Under the pieces are notes generated by a model. The model was not told where the DNA came from and searched no databases. It worked only from the letters and a program-made list of their open reading frames with translations. 64,000 nucleotides of DNA from the NCBI GenBank assembly GCA_031763025.1, contig JASSKH010000044.1, forward strand, positions 372,001-436,000. Direction: 5' to 3'. The position numbers were made by a program, and so were the translations under genes. Positions within the stretch are counted from its first letter, which is position 1. Every line of letters starts with the position of its first letter. Shown here in pieces: positions 34,880 through 45,549 of this stretch. This stretch comes from Macrocystis pyrifera. Its lineage: Eukaryota; Sar; Phaeophyceae; Laminariales; Laminariaceae.

Positions 34880-35215
34880 GTGCGTACAGGGGGAGGGCTT
34901 TCCGATCGAAAAACAAAAATCAGCCGTTCTTATTGTCTCCGTTTGGTAGGCATTGAATCGGGTCCACCGCCTAGGATATCACGTGCCTTGTCTTGTCCGG
35001 CTGAACCAGCTACGGAGGATGTCACGGTGGTAATCCAAGGATTTGAGGTGGTTTTAGACGTAGACACGGCATATAGGCAAAATGGAAAACACAAATTGAA
35101 TCCGGAGACTGTGGAGATGTCATCAGGCGGTAACACTCCTTCACCATGCATTTACCTCCAAATAGCTCGAACCGTGGCCGGCAGTGCTCCCGTACACAAG
35201 AAGAGCATCGACTGA
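34880..35215 (+). CDS. Hypothetical open frame
   Basis: A frame of about 110 codons contains EPATEDVTVVIQGFEVVLDV, then NPETVEMSSGGNTPSPCIYL. The residue mix is protein-like but I recognise no family. It opens at GTG, so a real gene would need an upstream exon; TTTGGTAG near 34,948 could be an acceptor. It lies just after retroelement debris and may belong to it. Confidence 0.22.
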   Translation: MRTGGGLSDRKTKISRSYCLRLVGIESGPPPRISRALSCPAEPATEDVTVVIQGFEVVLDVDTAYRQNGKHKLNPETVEMSSGGNTPSPCIYLQIARTVAGSAPVHKKSID

Positions 35216-36210
35216 GGCAACTAGACGACGGCTCAGGCGTACGTTCCGCAGACTGTGGGGAAGAACGGGAATACGAGTGTTAGTCTTTGCACTGAACTGC
35301 CAGTGTTTGAGCGTGTGAATGAGTGCCACACGGCTTTTGTCCCGGTTTGTTCTGTGAATGAAACATCACATGATCGTTTATGGTGTGAGCTCGTCTGAGC
35401 AGCCTTTCGAGGGGTAAAAGCTATGTTGTCCGAGGAGTCCAGTGATACTACGCTATCATGCATGGTACGCGCACCGCGTATGAGATACATCGGCTGGAGA
35501 GCCCGGCGATCCCACGCCATCATGAATGACACGCGCACCGCTCCATTTGTGACACAAACGGCTGTGGAAATATATAGAAAGGAGACCCTCGTATGAATTA
35601 CGTGGCAGGACGATTGCGTTTTTAGGTACGAGCACATTCAGGTTAATAGAATCTCCGCTGCGATACGTCATGATCGATTGCATTCTTGTGTATATCACGA
35701 ACTGGCTCGAGACTGCAATCACTGCTGCGGCATTGCTGCTGGTAGGGTAAAACCGACTGGGAGTTATGAAAACCACAGGCGTCTTCAATCTCCAGTGTGG
35801 ATAAGTCGCTGCTGTTGGTACCTCACAAAACGAATTACAACTTTGTTGCAACATTTACAGCATTTTCATGTGCAATGAGGAGTGTGTCGCCGTTGAGTGG
35901 TACCAATCTCGAAAACCAGAACTTCTAGCCGATGACCTGGAAGGATGAAGACCTTGATGTTCCCAGGATAAAGTATGTACTACTTGTACGTCACCACTAT
36001 ATGGACGGGCTGTCGGGAACCAAACGGGAGGACTGCTGGCCGTGGCACGGCTATGACTGTAGAACCAACTTAATCTGATCCCATTCCTAACATCTGGGAG
36101 TACTGTGTCATGGTAGGGCATTTCAGGAGCGGTTGCGTCGTTCCTGCTAGGGCACCCGGAGAAAACCAACAAGGTCGTCATCCAGAGGGATAAATCTGGA
36201 TCAGGGAGGC

Positions 36211-36798
36211 GTGTCGAGGGATCTTGGTGCTCTGTGCAACAAGACGATCACAGACAACGATGCCAAGTGCTTTGCGCAAAGGACCCCGAACTCCGCGGCC
36301 AGTAGGACCCACACGGCTGCTGAGATGGAAGCCCAAACCATCCCGGATGCGACGGAAAATGTTCCGGCTGCAAACATTGACGACGACTTTGACAGGGGTT
36401 GCGCACTTCAACTTGCGAAAATACAATGGGGACCCCCAGCAACAAATAGGGTCGCCTTACCAACGCGGGGTCGCCGCACAGACATTTCACGAGATCGCTT
36501 TAAAAAAAGACGCTTGGGATTGCCGAAGCGTCTACTTCTTAAAGCGCCACAGCTCAGATCAATGTGCCTGCTGGAGCGTCCGTGGTTGCCGCACGAAGAA
36601 CATAGTCGGGGAGTCGCCGAAGTGTCATTTCATGAACTAGCCACAATGTCATCGACCTATAGAGACTGCTGGGTGAAAGCGTCTCCTGGAACTGGCTCAT
36701 CATCATCGATCGTCTATGGTAGCTTGATCGTTGCTTCTGGGGTCACTGGACATATTCAATTTCTAGGGCTGGTAAAACATTGCTTTTGGGGTTGCTAG
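36211..36798 (+). CDS. Hypothetical open frame, unrecognised
   Basis: About 195 codons stay open in one frame (AAEMEAQTIPDATENVPAAN, IDDDFDRGCALQLAKIQW). A second plus frame is also open for 138 codons over the same DNA (HFNLRKYNGDPQQQIGSPYQ), so at most one is real. It opens at GTG and its end runs into a degenerate minisatellite. No domain is recognised. Confidence 0.25.
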   Translation: MSRDLGALCNKTITDNDAKCFAQRTPNSAASRTHTAAEMEAQTIPDATENVPAANIDDDFDRGCALQLAKIQWGPPATNRVALPTRGRRTDISRDRFKKRRLGLPKRLLLKAPQLRSMCLLERPWLPHEEHSRGVAEVSFHELATMSSTYRDCWVKASPGTGSSSSIVYGSLIVASGVTGHIQFLGLVKHCFWGC

Positions 36799-37110
36799 AC
36801 ATGATCTCGATCGCTTCAGAGCTGCCGGAACATCTCCGATGGAGTCACTGGGCATCGTCTGATCCGCTTCAGCGCTGCTAGAAGATCGCTGTCAGGCTCG
36901 GTAGATATCATTTGAATCGCTGGGAGAGACATCTGCATCGAAGGGTAGCATATACTCAGACAAAAGCTTCATGTCCTTGTAGTCCGTAGCATCACACGTC
37001 TTCTTGTAAGAGAGGGTGGCAGAAACGTGGTTCGTCTGATATACATATTCCATTAGTGCGAGAGTCGTTATCTAGTAGCACGACATGTCCTCTTTGTACG
37101 GGGGAGCGGC
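36700..37110. repeat. Two degenerate minisatellites
   Basis: From 36,700 to 36,960 units of about 45 bp resemble GATCGCTTCAGGGTCACTGG with a variable tail, about five times. From about 36,990 to 37,110 an 85-bp unit ending GGCAGAAACGTGG occurs twice. Confidence 0.5.
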
Positions 37111-38590
37111 AGAAACGTGGTAAGCTGCTCAGTAGGTATTTTCTTGGTTCTCAAACTGGTCATTATTTTTTTGTGACTTCTCTAGATGCGGTTGGGTGTT
37201 AGTCGCAGAAATACGTCTCGTCTCTCCTCGCCACAAACAATTCTTAGCGTGTTCAATAATCGTTTGAGCAGTACAACCCTATGGCTGTATATAATGTGTT
37301 TAAAGAGCAAAATATGAAAGGTATTACTGCTGTTCGACTGGTACACACCCCGAAGTAAAATCCACGGCCAGCAACGGCTCATAGTAGTTAACGTATGAAA
37401 TATTATCGTACGGAGTATATCTGTGTTCTATACGTATAGTTAGACCCGCGTGTCTCAACATTTGCGCGATACTTTGCGGTTTGCACACTAGCCCAAACTT
37501 CAAACTTGTGACTGCAGTAGGCTGTTGTTGCATTAGCTGTCCACGGGTTGGCCGCCCGTCATGACGACAGCGGGAACGGTTCATATTGCGGCGCCGAAAA
37601 GGAGTAATGATCATTTGTTGCGACAGGGCAACATATGCAAACTGGAATATGCGGACAAATTACGGAGAGAAGTGCACCGACCAAGCAATGGGAATGGAAC
37701 ATTTCGAAACGATCCGATGCAGTAGGTTGTGCTATTTGAATAAGGTGTAAATCTAGAGCAGTACAACCTTTTGATGGTTATTGACTCATCCAAATTCGAC
37801 ATAAATGAAGCATGTATGACTATGTCACCTGCACTGAGAAGTAGTATTATACATTGACACCATGCTACCAAGAAGCAGCCAGCGGTCTATGCCGGGTCTC
37901 GTATCGGTACCATAATCGCATTTACCGAGTAGGCCACAGCAGCAATACAAAGTGCCGCGGAAGTACGATTAATGCGGTTTTTCCAATGCTGATTCAGTCG
38001 AATTCGGTGGAACTCCGTTGGATCAGGTATGTTTGGTTGTTCATGCGGCATAACCTCCGAATACTTTAACAGTTCAGCCCAGGTTTTCGTTCGAGTTTAC
38101 TTTCCACCGCGCTGCGGGCAATGAGACCTGAGAGCTCCGTGCTCGATCGACCGTACACACGGACCCTCGTCCACTTCTCGTCATATTCCTTCTGGTCTCC
38201 TGCTTGCCCTTCTCATCCTGTGCTCGACAAGATATACAATCAACACTGTCTTTTTGCGAACTTTCCTTTCAGATGTTCTTCCGAGCCCTGAATCTTGAAC
38301 TACAGTGAGTTGTCTCGACACCGTCTGGAGTTCTTACCTCTGCTCCGGACCGCCTGACATAACACTCTGTAGCCGCTCCCACTCGCCTAATTGCACTAAT
38401 CATCAGTACGTATTGCGAGCCAAAATAGACTTATTTTCGGGAGTATCAATTGGTAGGTTAAGAAAAGAACCATAAGGGCAGCGGTCACAATAATCCGTTG
38501 TGCACCTCATAGGATAGTGAAGGTGTATATGTGAAATGTTATCTTGGACAACAGTGAAGTTATAAAATAATCGCTAGTCGGCTGTGGTAC
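37111..38590. other. Unassigned non-coding stretch
   Basis: No gene, repeat or RNA that I can support. Open frames are short and without ATG context or domain. Confidence 0.5.
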
Positions 38591-40110
38591 GAACATGACA
38601 TTTGCATCGCCATTTTGTAAATCTATTGATAAAATAGGTCGGTTGCGGTGGTATCGGTCGGCACCTATTTATCGATCAAACAGGCGCGAAGAGATGTCGA
38701 TCTATACCTCTATACCTGTTGCGCAATTTTTTACGTCTGCAAGGAAGGGTGTCGATCGATACCTATTCTCCAATTAAAAATGTTTGCCTGGGTGTTGATC
38801 AACACCTAATGCTCATATTATGTGCCACCACGTCGATCGGCACCAATTGCACAATGAAACAGGTTCGTAAGTGTGGCGATCGACGCATACATCGGGAACG
38901 ACACATACAGTTTTCCCAGCTGAATACGTTTGCAAGCTTGTCCATTGATACATTCTGCTTACCGTGTCACTTCACGTAGGTTAGCGATAGTATTAATAGG
39001 TACTGATTGCTTACCTGAATATAAAGGAGCTGAGGCGATATTTGAGGATAGTCGATTCATTAAGGTCGGACTGGAACGTGAGCGACATCGTCGGAGGGAC
39101 ATAAAAAAATAACATATGGTATCTATATTGTATTATATATGGACAACCCTGTGACGGCCACCTAACATATAGAAAATATCATTGAGCTCTTCAAGTCGGT
39201 CTAGAACGTGTTATTGCAAATAATTGTCGGATGGCCAAATGAAAAGCAGTCATGTATACCCCGAATTTTCTGCGTCTATTACTTGACACAACATACGCCG
39301 TATAACCTATTGATCCACTATTGGTCAAAGACGAAGGTATCGCTCAAAATTAAATACGTATTCAAGACTTGCGATAAATAGCCTTTTTTGTGCTTCTCTA
39401 AATTTAGTGGGAAAGTAAATAGGTATCGATCGACAGTATTCTTTATAGCTATCCTGCCGAAACAACATTGGCCTATTATACCCTACACATATTTGTCCGA
39501 ATCGGTTGTCGAACAAATCCGTATCGAGCTTATTGAATCCTTGTATCTGAAGCTACTGGGCAAAAAGGTAGGTATTCATCGATACTTTCACATCCATCTC
39601 TATCGCAGAGACCACTAGCCTGCTGTAATATTCACTATCATCGAAGAAGTAGGTGTCGATCGACTAAACCTGACACCTATATTATTAGGAACAACATGTT
39701 ATTGCACAATTTGTTCCTGAACATTTTCATCTTAACTGCCTTCCCATAATTTTAAGGGCATCGTCCGTTCAGCAATAAACAATTAGACAGAATGCAATTA
39801 AACATGCAGGTGTGGATCGGAGCTTCGCTGAACCTATGTTGGTAAATCGAAAGGTATCGTTAGATAATCCCACCTTAAATACCCTAAAATCATAGCCTGT
39901 TGTACATATATTTGCCTGAATTTATCGGAAAACATAAAGTATCGATAGACAAATCCACATACCTATTCTTAGGACAATGACCTATTGTATGTGTTGCTCT
40001 AAACTGATTTATCTAGTATCTACAGTAGATATCGATCGACACTTGCACCTTCGTAATTCAGGGGGCAATAGGTATCGATACGAACTACCCCAACCTTTTT
40101 ATAGACCGAC
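38590..40110. repeat. CGATCG-centred palindromic minisatellite, 1.5 kb
   Basis: The phrase GGTRTCGATCGACACCT, itself a palindrome, recurs in variants near 38,645, 38,695, 38,750, 38,803, 38,850, 38,877, 39,425, 39,571, 39,648, 39,855, 39,945, 40,026 and 40,072. The first units are about 50 bp apart; later ones are more spread. Between the cores lie AT-rich linkers with CAATT and ACAGGT-like text. It encodes nothing. Confidence 0.7.
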
Positions 40111-42860
40111 AAACATATTCGATAAGCTGTTGTCCAGAGCGCGGAATTCACACTCCGGAACGCTTTAGTGGGGCGAAAGACGAGGTCGCAGACCAGGTTG
40201 ACCGTCGACCGCATGAACGAAGTAGATGGTTTCGGTAGCAGCAGGTCCAAGGTGCCCGCCGATGCAACCAAGTTCGCACCTCCAGGGCGGAAGCCACACG
40301 GGGGGTGCTTGGCAATGGGCAAGCAAATGATGAGAAGTCGATATAACAGATTGTCTTTATACAGCACCCACTAACGTCCTGTCATAGACGCGAGTGCTAC
40401 GGTTATGGGCACGTTGAAACTAAGGGCCGACTACTTCCGGCAGATTCGCCTACGGCTCCGCTCTGGTTGTTTACACAAGGTGCTTGGCGATTCTTGATTG
40501 TTGCATATTTTACAGTAGCTGCTTGCTTGTCTCGCCAGATGCGGTTAGAGCAACAAGGGCGAGAGATCGATAATCCGGGAAAGCGTCAGCATGATGAGGG
40601 AACACTTGCTCACGTCGCGACTAAGGAGGGAGGATACTCTACCATGGTGTGTATGTGAATCTTCGTATCACAGTGATAAGTCGAAATTCTGCATACTGCT
40701 GTCTCAACCCTCGAAAAGCCGATGCCTGCTGCAAGATGGGTAATCACAGCCCTCGTCGGGTACAGAAGGTCGAAATGCTTCCCTATGATCATATACAAGA
40801 CTTCGCTACTTCGAAGACCCCAAGTACGCGGTATGGACCTCAGCCGGCGCTCCCACTTCTTCCGTGTTGTACACGCCGGACTTCTACGAGCCACGCAGCC
40901 GAGAGCGCGAGAGAAGACCGTTGCCCCAAAAACGAACGTTTGGTGCTGCGCAAAAAATGTGTTTTTCAGACAATAACACAATTCAACACTTCAAGTACCT
41001 ATGAGCACGTTCGAGTATTTTGTTGTTTTTTCGCCTGTACATCCAGCTAGAATAGTACACAACTATGTTACCAGGCTTTCCAGTAAACACAAAAAAAATA
41101 TTCCGCACTCGATTCATATGGGGACCATCTTCCGTGCTAACTAAGGCAATTCGACCGCCACAGATTAAACCTCGTGCCGTTGACGCCGTTGCTCGCGGTG
41201 CAGGCTGGTGCTCGTACGAACAAGTTTGGGGCAAATCAACTCAGGGGAGATAATTGTTTCGGTTCAGCGTCGAAATGTTTCAGGTATGACGTGCCAGGTA
41301 CGACCACGTTTGGCCGACAATGAATTTGAAGTCATGACAGATGCAAACATATGTAAATCTCAACATCTTCACCGGATAATGAGCCCCGGAAATCCCAGAA
41401 TGAGACGCGCGCCCCCCAACCATGCAGACCTCAGTCTCTTCCCATAGTCGCAACGATCATTGCATGGTGACAGATTCGAACCGACGCCGCTGATATTTCT
41501 GTTCGCGGTACCCTGGATCGCTGTCGCGTGAGGTGTGCTTTTACACAGTTCTCGACTGATATATCGTTGAACCACGCGGTCTACTTGTTTTAGACACTTT
41601 ATAGCGAGATACGCAAGAATTAAAAAGCAATAATGGGCCATATCGTTACGTCGTGATGGACTGCTTGAAGCGCAAGTCCCACGCAGTTGAAGATTCTAAC
41701 AGGAGGCGGTAATTGCACACAACAATCCCTCGTCACAGAGAATAAAACACCAGTACTTCGTAGACAGTACCACAGTATCTCAATGACCTCCGTTGCTAGG
41801 GTCAACACACGAGTACATGTCCCGACTGACCTGCATTCGAATGCCACGAAGGACAGCACATCTTAAATCCCATCGTAAATCAATGACAAGGTAGGATCGC
41901 CACCGTACAAAACATCAACCTAATCTCCGTATCTTTTAGTACAGACTTCCCAAACTATAGCGAGACAGCAACTACAGGAACAGGAACGAATCCGAAAACG
42001 AGAGTATGCAGGTAAAACCTCAATAGCACCGACCTTCACATAGTATTATTTGCGGTAGATACCACCGAATAATTTAGGCCCCCACCAGTAGTATTGTCTG
42101 CAAGAGAAACACAATGGCACGCCTCTAAGGCAGACAACGACACGAACACAGCGATAAGCAGCCCCGCCCTTCGCTGCAGACGTATAGGGGTGAACCGCAG
42201 TTTTCCTGGAGCTCCCTACCGCAGAGGATGTTTGCGTTAATACAAGACCGACGCCAAGGGAAAGGTATACGCTTAGTCCACTGAACAACCTAAGACGCTA
42301 GGTTCGAAACCAAATGAATTGCAAAAAACGCAAGCGGGGTTCTACAACACGTATACCGGGTATTGGTGTTATAACAATCCACCCAAAAAAAAGCAAAAAT
42401 GTGGTGGACCGAGCGTAACCCCCCCAAAACCGTACGAGGATATCCGTTCGTAAATGTTCGAAAAATTCGTTGCTGGTCGGAGCTGATGTCTCCACAGTGT
42501 CTTCTACCATTTTTATTATCGATTCCGCTATTTGCAATAGGTTTCGCCGTATCATCGAATCAGTGCTGGCGAAAGGCCGGTACGCACGCGATCCCTCGGA
42601 GAGACTACCAATACGCTGAGAGCACCTGCTCATTTTTCAGTATTGTGTGCACGCACTACGATCCAACCCCGATACGTCTCGACAACCGTGTGCACGGTTA
42701 GCACAAACAGAAAGGTTCTCGCTGATGCCTCAGTTCGGAGTGAATGGCCTTTCCGATCCAGTCCCCTCACTGGAATATGAAACAGCGCAGAGGAACACGC
42801 TACGGATTCCGTTGTCGACGCCCGAAGTAAATCCACGATCGATCAAGAGATTCGCCGTTC
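40111..42860. other. Unassigned stretch
   Basis: Contains several open frames around 40,610-41,050 on both strands without recognisable domains, and a tRNA-like B box near 41,471-41,485. No gene is supported. Confidence 0.45.
41455..41590 (-). other. Pol III B-box-like site, possible SINE or tRNA relic
   Basis: On minus the sequence GGTTCGAATCT (near 41,485-41,475) fits the B-box consensus. About 90-100 bases upstream GTGGTTCAACG could be an A box. The T-stem has mismatches and the spacing is too long for a plain tRNA gene. Confidence 0.2.
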
Positions 42861-42868
42861 CGCCGTAG

Positions 42869-43096
42869 GTCCAGCAAACTGGATGGAGTCGCAACCCGAG
42901 TGTTAATCTAGTCGATACGCTGGCCCTGAGAAACGATGGTTGCGACGACACCCTTGACGCGATCTGTGAGTTGACGGGGAGAGACATCGAGATTGCGACG
43001 TCAAGCAGCAAAACTTTGTCATTGCTAGTGGAAGTTTTAGCGTCGTTTATGCCTCCCGAAGTGCATGCAAAACATATGCAATCGGATATCGTTTAG
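42869..43096 (+). CDS. Candidate terminal exon, function unknown
   Basis: Following CGCCGTAG, a possible acceptor, a plus frame reads QQTGWSRNPSVNLVDTLALR, then GCDDTLDAICELTGRDIEIA, then LSLLVEVLASFMPPEVHAKH and ends TAG at 43,096. The alternation of acidic, aliphatic and small residues looks like a folded protein. I do not recognise it. Neighbouring sequence on both sides in the same frame is also unusually open (42,650-43,465), so a longer gene or gene relic may lie here. It converges on the vWD-type gene at 43,442. Confidence 0.35.
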   Translation, partial: VQQTGWSRNPSVNLVDTLALRNDGCDDTLDAICELTGRDIEIATSSSKTLSLLVEVLASFMPPEVHAKHMQSDIV

Positions 43097-43441
43097 TTGG
43101 GATCATGCATAATGTCGATCTACAAGAAGTATTGTTCGTACACAGTCGCTTGCTTCGCAGAAATCCGTAGTGCTCGCAGCAATCCCCCATGCGAGATCAA
43201 TGAAGACATATACTTCCACAGCAGCACTGTTTGGCGGCTTGTCATGGGAGGGCCTGGCATTAATCCCACGTTGAAAGTGTCCTGTAAGGATCATTTTTGG
43301 TTACTGATACATAGGTATGCGCACACCATGTACCAGAACGATATCGAGCCATTTGACAATTGTTGCAATGTTCGGTACACTCCAAATGCGGATAGAGAAA
43401 GCCCCTGTGAAAGCCACGAAAGAGTCTTTGTCGTTCGGACA

Positions 43442-45226
43442 TCAATCGATGATCTCCGCATTTGATCGCTCATCGGAGTGCTCACAGTCTTCCTGCGTCC
43501 CGCGAATAGCACCTATACCCTGCATTATTGGGTCCCCGTTCGCACTGAGAGTAGGCACCAGCGTCTCCCCAAGGATGCCCGTGGCGTCGAGGCTCATCTC
43601 GTGATGATCAATGGCCACGTTTATTTGCCATGTCAGGTGGTCCGGAAGGTCGAACTGGTTCGTGGGATCACGCGTGGGCAGCTGATGAAGCCTGCCGTGG
43701 CTTAAGCGAATCTTGGCTTTCGGAGTCATGACTTGGAATGAGACATGCTCAGACTGATGGGCACACAGATCAGATCCGTCACCAGACGTAGAGCGAGCCA
43801 CGCACTCCGTGCTTTCTAATTTGTTGGTCGCCGTGGGATCGGAGAGAACCCAGTCAGACATGTCTTGCATAGTGTTGCTCGAACTGAGCCTCCGTTCGGA
43901 CTGAGAAACACTCTCGAGCTTCTTCCGCTCCCAGTATTTCTCGAATCCAAGGCTCCGGCATGCCTCGGGAAGGATAACCGCGCCGACAGAACCACCAGCG
44001 CCCACATATACTTCGCCGGGCGAATTTAGAACTTCTTGCCCGTCAACTGCTACGCTAAGTGCCCCATCGGCGAGACAGGGATGCGTCACAACGTAGCAGG
44101 AGCTCTCCAAGCTGTGGGGGTTGACAACTGAGATGATAATGGTATGCTCCAGACCATCTTCGTCCGTAGTGAGAATGGACAGTCCGGTGATGTAGGTGAT
44201 GTCGGGGACGGATGGGACAGGAGACGTAATGCGCATGTTAAGGTGGATGTGCGGAAGATCCGTGACGAGAGCGTACCACCCGTTGTCTTCGCCCGCAAAG
44301 TCGAACTTCTGGCCGCGGAATCCCGTCATGTGCGGGTCACCTGAACAGAGAGGAGGAACCGAAGAATGAGAGGGTACGGAAATCAGTTTGGGAGACGCGT
44401 CAAAATTGCGAAATAATATTTCATGTACAACCAAACGATGCGTATCGGTCGTTGTTCTGACACCATTTGCATTTCATATACGCCCCCTCTCGCTGAGGTT
44501 TGTTTCAACGGCGTGGTGCGCGTGCTATCATCATCGCCAACCGTGCACAAGCCCAACTTTGCCGAACTTGTATGTTCCGCCGCCTACTATCCAAAAGCAG
44601 TGTTGGCAGCAAACTTGTTGAAGTTTTTACATCTCATCAGCGACAGCAAGAATACCTCTGGCCCGTATATATACCTGGTACATAATAAATGAGCAATCCC
44701 ACGGTATGTAGGGGTGGCGCCCTACTGTTGTCGAACGTAAACGTTCCCACACGAAGAGGTCGTAATTTCAACCGAGACATAACTTTGAATACGTCTACTC
44801 GCGCACAACCAACCTAATTGTTTTTAGCCAGCCTACACAAATACACTAGTGCAATGTGTCTCATGATTCCGGAGGTGGCTCATATGAGACCCCGAGCCGC
44901 TAATATCGTATTGAACCAGAACACGGTATGTCGGTACTTTAGGACGGGTAAAGTGCGCATCACTGTAATAAAGATTTCTCACCGCAAGCACCCACATCGA
45001 TGTCGCTAGAATCTTCGCAGATCTTCAATGGTTTGGCGAATTTCGCAGTCGTTGTCGTCCGTGCAAGCTGTGCGAAAGGAATAACAGACGTTGGGCGACA
45101 ACATGCACCGAGTGCGCAGGCGGGATCGCCGCCGCAAGAACGGTGTGCATTGGGTGATGATACTATTGCGTAGCAACCATGGCTGAATGAGGGGCCACGC
45201 TTGCTTTTGGGTCTATGTGAAGCCAC
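43442..45226 (-). CDS. vWD / root-cap-like protein, first paralogue
   Basis: Two exons are visible on minus. The upstream exon (45,226-44,983, 5' edge uncertain) is cysteine-rich (CGGDPACALGACCRP) and ends LKICEDSSDIDVGAC plus G at donor GTGAGA. A 642-nt intron (44,982-44,341) ends CTCTCTGTTCAG. The downstream exon (44,340-43,442) starts GT GAC CCG, so the join gives CGDPHMTGFRGQKFDFAG, the standard opening of a vWD-type D domain, with phase preserved. About 300 residues follow, with PCLADGALSVAVDGQEV, ATGILGETLVPTLSANGDPI and GIGAIRGTQEDCEHS. The G-I-L-G-E-T block recalls the plant Root_cap family. The frame is intact to its stop. A start codon and signal exon upstream of 45,226 were not found; the AG at 45,228-45,227 may be another acceptor. 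The role is probably extracellular, by inference from the family and the paralogue. Confidence 0.65.
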
Positions 45227-45508
45227 CTATTGAACAGTCTATGTATGAGGCGACGTTAATATGGACACACCCATAGACGCGGCAATCAGGCAGGAGGGGC
45301 AGTGTAGAGTAAATGATTGTACGTATATCAAACCCGAAACAGGGGGTCGGCGATGTATACAGGTAGAACACGTACTGCAACCTTTCCTGTGTCTGTGATT
45401 GAACACTGCCGCCACTACTAATACTAGTTTATGTCGATTAGGCTGTAACTGGTAGTTTACGATTGAAGATCGTCGTCCGCGTTCATTCTTGTTTGAGCGT
45501 AACAAAGT

Positions 45509-45509
<1 letters not shown>

Positions 45510-45546
<37 letters not shown>
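45510..45546. repeat. Homopolymer of 37 C
   Basis: An unbroken C run lies between AACAAAGTA and GCAATAGGTACC. An 11-C run at 45,993-46,003 has a similar right border, GCAATA. It creates glycine-run frames on minus that are not genes. Confidence 0.9.
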
Positions 45547-45547
<1 letters not shown>

Positions 45548-45549
45548 CA

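Noticed and set aside
38590-40110. CRISPR-like repeats
   Set aside because: Units are degenerate, spacing is irregular, spacers resemble each other and the context is eukaryotic.
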